Of a stretch of 40,257 nt of DNA, positions 7,383 to 12,685 are shown piece by piece. Origin of the DNA: Muribaculaceae bacterium (GTDB lineage Bacteria > Bacteroidota > Bacteroidia > Bacteroidales > Muribaculaceae). The stretch covers positions 1 through 40,257 of the forward strand of contig JAFZKD010000077.1 of assembly GCA_017553785.1 (NCBI GenBank), written 5' to 3'. The position numbers and the translations under genes are program-made. The notes beneath the pieces are model-generated. The model saw nothing but the letters and a program-made list of their open reading frames with translations, ran no database searches and was not told the origin of the DNA. Each line of letters begins with the position of its first letter. Position 1 is the first letter of the stretch.

Positions 7383-7490
7383 GCGGGACTCGTGGAGTTG
7401 AACCACATGGACTTGCCGCTTTTCAAGAAACCAAACATTTAACACACATGTTTAACTTTGATTATTTCCAAGTCCACACCCGTAGTCCAG
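7383..7490 (-). ncRNA. tRNA-like element: acceptor and T-arm around a long hairpin
   Basis: Read on the minus strand, CTGGACT (7490-7484) pairs with AGTCCCG (7390-7384) with one mismatch, and a T-arm TGTGG/CCACG with loop TTCAACT directly precedes the 3' strand. In place of the D and anticodon arms there is a perfect eight-pair stem TGGACTTG/CAAGTCCA closing about 54 bases, with further pairing inside (AATCAAA/TTTGGTT and an inner TTAAACA hairpin). The layout (acceptor, long stem, T-arm) recalls the tRNA-like domain of tmRNA, but no tag frame is present and the element is only about 108 bases. It could also be a degenerate tRNA. Confidence 0.4.
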
Positions 7491-7495
7491 ATAAA

Positions 7496-7536
7496 GGCCA
7501 CCAGTATGTAACAATACCAGTGGCCACTCCTTTTTT
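7496..7536 (+). terminator. Hairpin followed by a T-run on the plus strand
   Basis: GGCCAC (7496-7501) pairs with GTGGCC (7520-7525), GTAT pairs with ATAC inside across a CA/CA internal loop, and six T residues follow at 7531-7536. The form is that of an intrinsic terminator for plus-strand transcription, although no plus-strand gene lies upstream; it may instead insulate or shape the minus-strand RNA. Confidence 0.45.
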
Positions 7537-7561
7537 ATTAACTTTTAAATTATGGATTTAT

Positions 7562-7610
7562 GAAAAAGCCCTTCCCGGTGCCAGGTGTTGAGGGCCCCAA
7601 CTCGTGGGGC
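7562..7610 (-). terminator. GC-rich hairpins, possible minus-strand terminator
   Basis: GCCCCA/TGGGGC (7594-7610, loop five) and GCCCT/AGGGC (7568-7595) overlap and are mutually exclusive. On the minus strand the second is followed by TTTTTC. It would end transcription from the small membrane-protein gene upstream before the tRNA-like elements, or act as a switch between two folds. Confidence 0.35.
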
Positions 7611-7660
7611 GCAAGTTAGTTTGTTTTGAAAGTGTATTAATCGCCCTCCCGGGTTTAGTG

Positions 7661-7710
7661 GGCCAGTGGCGGGACTTGCACCCGTCGTGCCCCTACGGAC
7701 AACACTGGCC
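7661..7710 (-). ncRNA. Minimal tRNA-like fold (50 bases)
   Basis: Perfect eight-pair stem GGCCAGTG/CACTGGCC (7703-7710 with 7661-7668) encloses just two hairpins: TGTCC/GGGCA with loop GTAG, and CGGG/CCCG with the T-loop-like TGCAAGT. This is an acceptor stem plus a T-arm and one further short arm, with no anticodon arm. The TGCAAGT loop word returns at 8614-8622 and, as TGCAAAC, in the tRNA-Gly T-loop. It may be a tRNA decayed to its 'top half' or a deliberate mimic. Confidence 0.4.
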
Positions 7711-7723
7711 GGATGACGCGGGG

Positions 7724-7957
7724 TCAGACCTCCATGTCACCCTCATCATTGAACACCACCAACTCCTTCAGGAGCCCGGCAGCGTCCCAACGCTCGGACA
7801 ATCGCCAGCAGCCGTAGGCCAAGGCGACGCCGAGTAACTTGGTCAAAATGAACATGCCGAAATCTTCGCAGTCGCACGCGATGAGCACGAAGGCTATAAC
7901 GGCAAGGATGGTCAGCGCGACAATGCGCCAGTTGAAAAGGATTGCGATGTACTTCAT
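7724..7957 (-). CDS. Small membrane protein (77 residues)
   Basis: One long hydrophobic segment follows the N-terminus (about 10-27, RIVALTILAVIAFVLIA), then CDCED, then a second hydrophobic segment (about 33-50) and an acidic C-terminal tail ending DEGDMEV. There is no signal peptidase site. Family not recognised. It sits in the early-operon direction 30 bases downstream of the HTH gene stop. Small two-TM phage proteins can be holins or exclusion proteins, but nothing here decides that. Confidence 0.6.
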   Translation of the reverse strand: MKYIAILFNWRIVALTILAVIAFVLIACDCEDFGMFILTKLLGVALAYGCWRLSERWDAAGLLKELVVFNDEGDMEV

Positions 7958-7987
7958 AGCTGTAAAATTACTATTGGTTTGACTCTG

Positions 7988-8221
7988 TTATTTCCTCATG
8001 TTGCGGCAGTGCCTCAGCACGTCGGCGGCATTGCAGTACCAGCGTCCGTTCTGCTGCCTCGACGTCTTGGTGGCTCTTATCTCGCCGCTCTCAACAAGCC
8101 TCACAAGACGTGCGCGGCCTCCGACGATCTGGGCGGCTGTGGTCTTGCAGAAGGACTTGTTCGCCATCGCAAGGAATATGTTTTCCAAGTGGATGGCCGG
8201 GGTATCTACTTGCTCCATCAT
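7988..8221 (-). CDS. Small excisionase-like helix-turn-helix protein
   Basis: 77 residues. From about residue 20, KSFCKTTAAQIVGGRARLVRLVESGEIRATKTS followed by NGRWYCNAADVLRH has the layout of the MerR/excisionase winged-helix family (HTH_17): short HTH, a recognition helix with R-x-x-x-L-x-x-x-G-x-I, and a W-Y strand of the wing. The start ATG overlaps the stop of the upstream 65-residue gene. It may be a phage excisionase or a regulator of the early operon. The wing sequence RQQNGRWYC is longer than in typical Xis proteins. Confidence 0.6.
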   Translation of the reverse strand: MMEQVDTPAIHLENIFLAMANKSFCKTTAAQIVGGRARLVRLVESGEIRATKTSRQQNGRWYCNAADVLRHCRNMRK

Positions 8222-8415
8222 GCAGTGCGAGTGACGGTGATGGTGCCAGCGGACACGTCCTGACGGACGGAAAGCTTCAGACCCTTTGCCCTCTCGGGTG
8301 CAAGGGTACGGTAGTATGTGGTGGAGAAACTCGCAAGCTGCTCGATGGGCAGCGTCACGAACTCATCAACACAAAGGGCGCGGAGTACCGCACTCAAAGA
8401 TTTAACTCGTTCCAT
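8218..8415 (-). CDS. Small uncharacterised phage protein (65 residues)
   Basis: MERVKSLSAVLRALCVDEFV starts a helical N-terminal half, and a strand-rich C-terminus (LKLSVRQDVSAGTITVTRTA) follows. There is no signal peptide. The stop TGA overlaps the start of the HTH gene, so the pair is translationally coupled. Function unknown; an accessory partner of the HTH protein is possible. Confidence 0.55.
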   Translation of the reverse strand: MERVKSLSAVLRALCVDEFVTLPIEQLASFSTTYYRTLAPERAKGLKLSVRQDVSAGTITVTRTA

Positions 8416-8442
8416 ATAAATATAGTGGTTGGTAAATAATTG

Positions 8443-8574
8443 GACTGGTGGCGGGACTCGAACCCGCGACTCTTCAAGGCGCAGCCTGAAAGTTTACTTA
8501 CATGCTCCTATAGCCGTGGTCTGACCAACTGACAACCTCCCTATCGCAGGAGAGGCTTAACGGCTACACCAGCC
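8443..8574 (-). ncRNA. tRNA-like element with expanded body (about 130 bases)
   Basis: The acceptor GCTGGTG (8573-8567) pairs with CACCAGT (8450-8444), and the T-arm GCGGG/CCCGC with loop TTCGAGT is perfect. TA follows the 5' acceptor strand as in real tRNAs. A D-type stem GCCG/CGGC then encloses about 44 bases, including a six-pair hairpin (CCTCTC/GGGAGG, loop CTGCGATA) and the word AGTTGG. A long variable-arm-like hairpin (core GGC-TGC-GCC) precedes the T-arm. No standard anticodon arm follows the D-stem; the CTGCGA loop in the hairpin would read anticodon GCG if it were one. Either a tRNA carrying an insertion or a tRNA mimic. Confidence 0.45.
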
Positions 8575-8605
8575 TATATGAAAGTAAATGAATAGTTAAT
8601 TACTC

Positions 8606-8846
8606 ATGGATGGACTTGCACGCCATCCATATCGTGGCCAGCGTTACGCTGGACTTGTCGCAGAGCCAACCCTCATCACAGCGCTCGGCCTTCCGGCTTA
8701 TTGCTTGGCGCTCACCCTTGCGGGGTCATCGCGGTACCTGCTACTCCGTTGGTTGCTCATCGCTGGCCTGCATCAGGTTGATGCGGTTCCAGCGGGTTTG
8801 CCATCATGTCAAGGGACTCTGCTTTGGCGCCCTTACGGGCTTTTTT
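8606..8846. ncRNA. Hairpin-dense gene-free region, candidate structured RNA
   Basis: Stems: ATGGATGG/CCATCCAT (8606-8630), CCAGCG/CGCTGG (8638-8652), GCC-TTCC-GGC (8688-8697; loop GGAA on the minus strand), ACCC/GGGT (8714-8726), GCATCA/TGATGC (8770-8784) and GCCC-TTAC-GGGC (8829-8840; loop GTAA on the minus strand). The last is followed on the plus strand by TTTTTT (8841-8846), a classic terminator. GNRA loops favour minus-strand RNA; the terminator favours plus. Overlapping plus-strand frames look like random shadows. No known riboswitch, tmRNA or intron core was recognised. Confidence 0.45.
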
Positions 8847-8847
8847 G

Positions 8848-8921
8848 AGCCGCTTATCGGGTTTGCACCGACGACCTCTCACGGGCATGTGAGCGCTCTC
8901 TCGTGGCTGAGCTAAAGCGGC
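8848..8921 (-). tRNA. tRNA-Gly (GCC) with a six-base anticodon loop
   Basis: Acceptor GCCGCTT/AAGCGGC, U8 A9, D-stem GCTC/GAGC with a ten-base loop lacking GG, anticodon stem CTCAC/GTGAG closing ATGCCC, variable AGGTC, T-stem GTCGG/CCGAT (one G-U) with loop TGCAAAC, discriminator T. The glycine identity set (G1-C72, C2-G71, U73, C35, C36) is complete. The loop has six bases instead of seven, as in the amber tRNA nearby; breaking the closing pair would give eight. Confidence 0.7.
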
Positions 8922-8950
8922 TATTTGGAATGGTTTGTTGACTTACGGCG

Positions 8951-9232
8951 TTACTTTGAGAGCTGATAGAGAAGGTTGTCGATGTCAAGTTTTCCATTGC
9001 TGTCGGCAACCAGGGCAGCGAAGTAGTCGCCATCGCTGATGCTGTACTTCTCCTTGAGGATCTTCAGCGCACCCTTGAGGATTTCCACCTTGCGGTACTC
9101 CTTGCAGTTGGAGTCGCGCTGATACTCGATTTGCTTCTCCAGTTCCTTGATGCGGTCCTGCGCTGCGGTGAGCTCGTCCATTTCCTGAGTCTCGTTCTGT
9201 CCCTCGACGGGGTTTGTCTTTTCTTCGTTCAT
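8951..9232 (-). CDS. Coiled-coil phage early protein (93 residues)
   Basis: First gene behind the early promoter, with a leader of about 70 bases. The N-terminal 18 residues are polar (MNEEKTNPVEGQNETQ); about 19-60 form a coiled coil with heptads in LTAAQDRIKELEKQIEYQR and KVEILKGALKILKEKY; the C-terminus ISDGDYFAALVADSNGK resembles a short folded cap. No enzymatic motif. Being the first early product suggests regulation or host takeover, which is inference from position only. Confidence 0.65.
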   Translation of the reverse strand: MNEEKTNPVEGQNETQEMDELTAAQDRIKELEKQIEYQRDSNCKEYRKVEILKGALKILKEKYSISDGDYFAALVADSNGKLDIDNLLYQLSK

Positions 9233-9276
9233 AGTGGTAATTTTTTTGAGTTATACTTTTGTCGTTTCAAACAAAT

Positions 9277-9291
9277 GCACTAAATTTGTGC
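9277..9291. promoter_or_regulatory. 15-base imperfect palindrome in the early leader
   Basis: GCACTAAATTTGTGC has one mismatched pair. It lies just downstream of the predicted early transcription start, so it could be a further operator or a stem in the leader RNA. It differs from the three ATTT-centred operators. Confidence 0.4.
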
Positions 9292-9310
9292 GTTAGTTTG
9301 TTTGTGTTTG

Positions 9311-9343
9311 CAAAGATAAATCCATTTGGATTAATAGACCAAA
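9311..9343 (-). promoter_or_regulatory. Early-operon promoter (Bacteroidetes -7/-33 type)
   Basis: On the minus strand the -7 box is TATCTTTG (9318-9311), an exact match to TAnnTTTG, and the -33 box TTTG (9343-9340) lies 21 bases upstream. The operator at 9319-9332 sits in the spacer, so a bound repressor would block the polymerase. Confidence 0.75.
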
Positions 9344-9403
9344 CATTTTAGAGAAATTATTAATCTATTTGGATTTTTTTAATATTAGTAAACATTTGTT
9401 TAC
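9319..9403. promoter_or_regulatory. Three related phage operators
   Basis: AATCCATTTGGATT (9319-9332), AATCTATTTGGATT (9362-9375) and GTAAACATTTGTTTAC (9388-9403) share inverted arms around an ATTT centre. The first two start 43 bases apart, about four helical turns. The first lies inside the early promoter; the third overlaps the region where the repressor gene must start transcription. The arrangement resembles a lambda-type switch, with the repressor encoded directly to the right. Confidence 0.7.
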
Positions 9404-9436
9404 TTTTTGATTTATGACAAATAGTTTGTTTTGAAA

Positions 9437-9793
9437 ATGGAAATACGAGAGAGAATTTCAGACTTCATTGTCAGCCAAAACCTAAGCGTGAGGGCGTTTG
9501 GCAACGTGTGTGGCATACATCAAGCCACATTAGACAAGCAATTAAAGGGACTACGCGATGTCAGCCTTGAAACGGTAATGAAGATTATTCACACTTTCCC
9601 AAACGTGTCAGCTGAATGGTTGCTTAGAGGCGAGTCGCCAATCTATCGCTCGGAGATTTCAGCCCAGTCCAGTGATCGCATCAACAAACTCATCGCTACC
9701 ATTGGAGAGATGCAGTCTATTGTAGAGGAGAAACAACATACAGTTGACGCACTCCAGGCCGAGAATGACAAACTCAAAAAGCAAATCAAATAG
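9437..9793 (+). CDS. XRE-family phage repressor-like protein
   Basis: 118 residues from the ATG at 9437; a TTG two codons earlier is a less likely start. Residues 1-65 form an XRE helix-turn-helix: RISDFIVSQNLSVRAFGNVCGIHQATLDKQLKG with the recognition helix at IHQATLDKQL, then VSAEWLLRGESPIY as seen in Bacteroides phage repressors. Residues about 76-118 are a coiled coil (SSDRINKLIATIGEM to LKKQIK), probably for dimerisation. No S24 peptidase domain is present, so induction by self-cleavage is unlikely. The gene is divergent from the early operon and borders its operators. It ends in TAG, unlike any early gene. Confidence 0.85.
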   Translation: MEIRERISDFIVSQNLSVRAFGNVCGIHQATLDKQLKGLRDVSLETVMKIIHTFPNVSAEWLLRGESPIYRSEISAQSSDRINKLIATIGEMQSIVEEKQHTVDALQAENDKLKKQIK

Positions 9794-9795
9794 AC

Positions 9796-10800
9796 ATGGC
9801 AAAGAAGAGTTTTTTAGGGCAGCTTGCAAAGGGGTTTGTCAGATCCGCCGTTAATCAAGTTGGACGTGACGGTGGCCGCGTCATCAGTAACCAGATATAT
9901 GGTGATGCACACAGCACACCAATTAGAAACGCCGGCGGTAATCAACAGCAGCACTCTGAACAAGTACCGCCAATCCCTAAAAGGATATGTGACTTTTTCT
10001 CAATAGATATTCACAACCTCTCCATTTATACAAATGGTAGGTTAGGACAAACGGACATCGCCTTAAACAATGACTTAGGCTTATTCAGTGTGGCTGAAAT
10101 AATCGCTTTTGATGGTGGATATTTCAATGTGAGTTTCAAATCACCTTTCCGCCAAATTACACCGCAACTCGCTGACTTTATCAATCATTGCGCTTCGGCT
10201 TGTGGTTTTGATGACAACGGTAAGGGGGTGATAGTGGCAGGTGATTTTAATGACATGAATAGGGGCGCATTTAGTAGAGTTTATCATAATGTAACACAAG
10301 GCGACTATAGCATCATGATTTATGGGATGATGGACGGTGTAACAATTACGATGCTCAATATACCTCAAGGACTCGTTCAATTTGGTGTTGCGAACTATTC
10401 ACCATCTCAATTAGTGCAAGTTCCTCAAGGTACTCAGGTTGATACGCCGTCATTCTGGAATTATGTCGGATGGTTTTTGTTGCTCGCTGGCACTTGTGGC
10501 ATTGGTGGACTCATCATGGCTATCAGAGGCTATTATATCACTAAAAAGCCAACAGTAGATTGTTACACTATGGTGTCACACGACATCACTAAGACCGATA
10601 TGCGGTACAGGAAAGGATATAAAGTTGTAGGTCAGTACCAGACGAAACAAAAAACTGAAATACCTGCCGACTCGTTGCCTTCATATATGGTAGAGCAACA
10701 AAAACAGTACGGCAAAATATATATGATTATTGGTATAATCGTCATTGTCGTTAACATTGTGTTTGCGATACTGGCTAAATACATTGCGCCCACGCAATAA
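9796..10800 (+). CDS. Two-TM membrane protein co-transcribed with the repressor
   Basis: 334 residues, starting 2 bases after the repressor stop. The N-terminus (KKSFLGQLAKGFVRSAVNQVGRDGG) is a basic amphipathic segment, and a mixed soluble domain covers about 60-215. TM1 is about 222-246 (WNYVGWFLLLAGTCGIGGLI) and TM2 about 305-328 (IYMIIGIIVIVVNIVFAI). A soluble loop between them is rich in Tyr and Lys. No named family is recognised. Co-expression with a repressor suggests a lysogenic function such as superinfection exclusion; that is inference. It is the last gene that looks phage-derived before the chromosome. Confidence 0.65.
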   Translation: MAKKSFLGQLAKGFVRSAVNQVGRDGGRVISNQIYGDAHSTPIRNAGGNQQQHSEQVPPIPKRICDFFSIDIHNLSIYTNGRLGQTDIALNNDLGLFSVAEIIAFDGGYFNVSFKSPFRQITPQLADFINHCASACGFDDNGKGVIVAGDFNDMNRGAFSRVYHNVTQGDYSIMIYGMMDGVTITMLNIPQGLVQFGVANYSPSQLVQVPQGTQVDTPSFWNYVGWFLLLAGTCGIGGLIMAIRGYYITKKPTVDCYTMVSHDITKTDMRYRKGYKVVGQYQTKQKTEIPADSLPSYMVEQQKQYGKIYMIIGIIVIVVNIVFAILAKYIAPTQ

Positions 10801-10924
10801 TTACCGAATTATTGTCCCTCCGATTTCTCGAAACCGCCGAAACACCCATATTTTCAAGGCGTAGCAGCGATAATACCACAAATTTTTCCTAAATTTGCAT
10901 TTTCAACCTTAATATTACCACACT

Positions 10925-12319
10925 ATGATGGAAACCATCAATGTCTTTTTTGAGAACCTGAGCGGCTACCTTTGGGGGTGGCCCATGATCATATTGCTGT
11001 TAGGAACCCATATTTTCCTGACCTTCAGGCTGGGCATCCCGCAACGCAAATTATTGACGGCCATACGGCTGTCTGTGAGCAAGGACAAGGGTTCCACGGG
11101 CGACGTGTCACAATTCGGCGCATTGGCTACAGCTCTTGCAGCGACCATCGGAACAGGTAACATTGTGGGAGTGGCTACGGCGGTCGCCTTGGGCGGCCCT
11201 GGAGCAGTCATGTGGTGCTGGCTATCGGGCGTGTTCGGAATCGCTACCAAGTACAGCGAAGGTCTGCTCGCCATCAAGTACCGTGTCAAAGCCGATGACG
11301 GCCGCATGCTGGGAGGCCCCATGTATGCGCTGGAACGTGGACTGGGATGGAAATGGCTTGCAGTCCTGTTTGCCGTGTTCACCGCGCTGGCATCGTTCGG
11401 CATCGGCAATACGGTGCAGGCCAATGCCATCTCGACAATAGCCAATGAATCTTACGGCATTCCCGCTTGGGTGACGGGAGCCGGCGTTTGCCTGCTAACG
11501 GCGCTGGTACTGCTCGGCGGCATCAAGAGCATTGCCCGCGTGTGCGGCGCATTGGTTCCCTTCATGGCTTTCTTTTACGTGCTAGGCTGCATCTACATCC
11601 TGATCGTTAACGGGCAGTACGTCTGGCCCGCTATCAAACTCATATGTGAATCGGCATTCACTCCACAAGCCGCTGGAGGAGGGTTTGTGGGAACTACCGT
11701 GATTATCGCGGCACGCATGGGTATCGCCCGCGGCTTGTTCAGCAACGAGTCGGGTCTGGGTTCCGCGCCCATAGTTGCCGCTGCCGCCCAAACGCGTAAC
11801 CCCGTGCGACAGGCGCTAGTGTCATCGACAGGCACATTCTGGGACACTGTAGTCATCTGTGCCTTTACCGGCCTAGTCATTGTCAGCTCCATCATCGCCT
11901 ACCCCGACATCAGCAGCACCGATGGCGCAGCCCTGACCAAGGCTGCCTTCTCCAAGATTCCTTACGTTGGCACACCACTGCTGACTTTCGGCCTATTGAC
12001 CTTTGCCTTCACAACAATCCTGGGTTGGTGCTACTACGGCGAACGCGCGGTCGAGTATCTGAAGGGCAAGCGCTGGATGCTCGCCTACCGCATCCTGTTC
12101 GTTGCCATGGTGTTTGTGGGCAGCATCATCAGTCTTGACGTGGTATGGAATGCAGCCGACTGCATGAACGCCCTCATGGCGATCCCTAACCTTGTCGCAC
12201 TGCTGCTGTTGAGTGGCGTCATCGCCCGCGAGACCAAACACTACCTCTATGGCGGCCGTCTTGACCACCATGCCCCCATGGACAAAGAGGAGCCTCTTCA
12301 GGACACTAAGAGTCTTTAG
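10925..12319 (+). CDS. Sodium:alanine symporter family protein (AGCS)
   Basis: 464 residues with about 10-11 hydrophobic segments. Family signatures: ALAATIGTGNIVGVATAV (about 70-90), EGLLAIKYRVK (about 112-122), ARGLFSNESGLGSAPIV and QTRNPVRQALVS. AGCS transporters take up alanine or glycine with Na+. The C-terminal tail HHAPMDKEEPLQDTKSL is short and cytoplasmic. A TAAATTTG -7 box lies at 10890-10897, though no good -33 box is visible. Two in-frame ATGs open the gene; the first is used. Nothing links it to the phage genes on its left, so the element boundary probably lies between 10800 and 10925. Confidence 0.92.
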   Translation: MMETINVFFENLSGYLWGWPMIILLLGTHIFLTFRLGIPQRKLLTAIRLSVSKDKGSTGDVSQFGALATALAATIGTGNIVGVATAVALGGPGAVMWCWLSGVFGIATKYSEGLLAIKYRVKADDGRMLGGPMYALERGLGWKWLAVLFAVFTALASFGIGNTVQANAISTIANESYGIPAWVTGAGVCLLTALVLLGGIKSIARVCGALVPFMAFFYVLGCIYILIVNGQYVWPAIKLICESAFTPQAAGGGFVGTTVIIAARMGIARGLFSNESGLGSAPIVAAAAQTRNPVRQALVSSTGTFWDTVVICAFTGLVIVSSIIAYPDISSTDGAALTKAAFSKIPYVGTPLLTFGLLTFAFTTILGWCYYGERAVEYLKGKRWMLAYRILFVAMVFVGSIISLDVVWNAADCMNALMAIPNLVALLLLSGVIARETKHYLYGGRLDHHAPMDKEEPLQDTKSL

Positions 12320-12429
12320 ATCATCTATAGCTCATCTATAGCGACTTTAACCACTATAGCCGCTATAAGTATAACCGCCTCATTTCCAGTTAATAACCGC
12401 CAAGAAGAGAATATTTTCCCTGATATTTC
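12320..12429. other. Short palindromic words after the symporter
   Basis: The direct repeat TCATCTATAG occurs twice in tandem (one base apart) right after the stop, followed by the palindrome TATAGCCGCTATA. There is no T-run, so these are not clear terminators. No gene is visible here. Confidence 0.4.
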
Positions 12430-12459
12430 TTGTCAGTTCGAGAAAAAGCAGTACTTTTG
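12430..12459 (+). promoter_or_regulatory. SRP RNA promoter
   Basis: -33 box TTG at 12430-12432, a 19-base spacer, and -7 box TACTTTTG at 12452-12459, a good Bacteroidetes promoter a few bases before the RNA start. Confidence 0.75.
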
Positions 12460-12461
12460 CA

Positions 12462-12568
12462 GTCGGGTAAGTCCTACACGGCCAGCTCCCTCCCAATCCC
12501 CCAGGCCTTGACCGGAGCAAGGGTAACGAGGTTGTAGCGGCGCGCTGTAGCTCACTTGCCCTTTTTTT
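12462..12568 (+). ncRNA. ffs: Signal recognition particle 4.5S-type RNA
   Basis: The ends pair (GGGTAAGT at 12465-12472 with ACTTGCCC at 12554-12561) and a T-run follows at 12562-12568. The Ffh-binding segment is recognisable as CAGG, ten bases, AGCA. In the usual bacterial form those ten bases close a GGAA tetraloop; here they read CCTTGACCGG, which leaves only two pairs and a six-base loop. Length, position and flanks fit SRP RNA; the apical loop is divergent. Confidence 0.8.
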
Positions 12569-12619
12569 GTACCCCTACCCCAACCTTAGAATATCCCAAA
12601 CGCAAAACGCGGTGCTGCA

Positions 12620-12651
12620 TTTGTTTTTTTGCAAGATTATATTTATATTTG
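12620..12651 (+). promoter_or_regulatory. Promoter of the secreted dockerin protein gene
   Basis: -33 TTTG at 12620-12623, a 20-base spacer, -7 TATATTTG at 12644-12651. This is a full consensus promoter giving a leader of about 28 bases before the ATG at 12686. Confidence 0.8.
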
Positions 12652-12685
12652 CAAAAAATAATATTCTCACTAAATTTTTATTCTT

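Noticed and set aside
7383-7490. tmRNA
   Set aside because: The fold recalls the tRNA-like domain, but length is about 108 bases and no tag-peptide frame or pseudoknots are present.
8606-8915. Two overlapping plus-strand frames (80 and 101 codons)
   Set aside because: They cross a hairpin-rich region and the tRNA-Gly gene, have odd composition and no start context.
9431-9793. TTG start for the repressor at 9431
   Set aside because: An ATG lies two codons downstream at 9437 and gives a normal XRE N-terminus.
10800-10925. Phage attachment site at the element/chromosome junction
   Set aside because: The gene content changes here, but the left end is outside the window, so no direct repeat can be compared and no integrase is visible.
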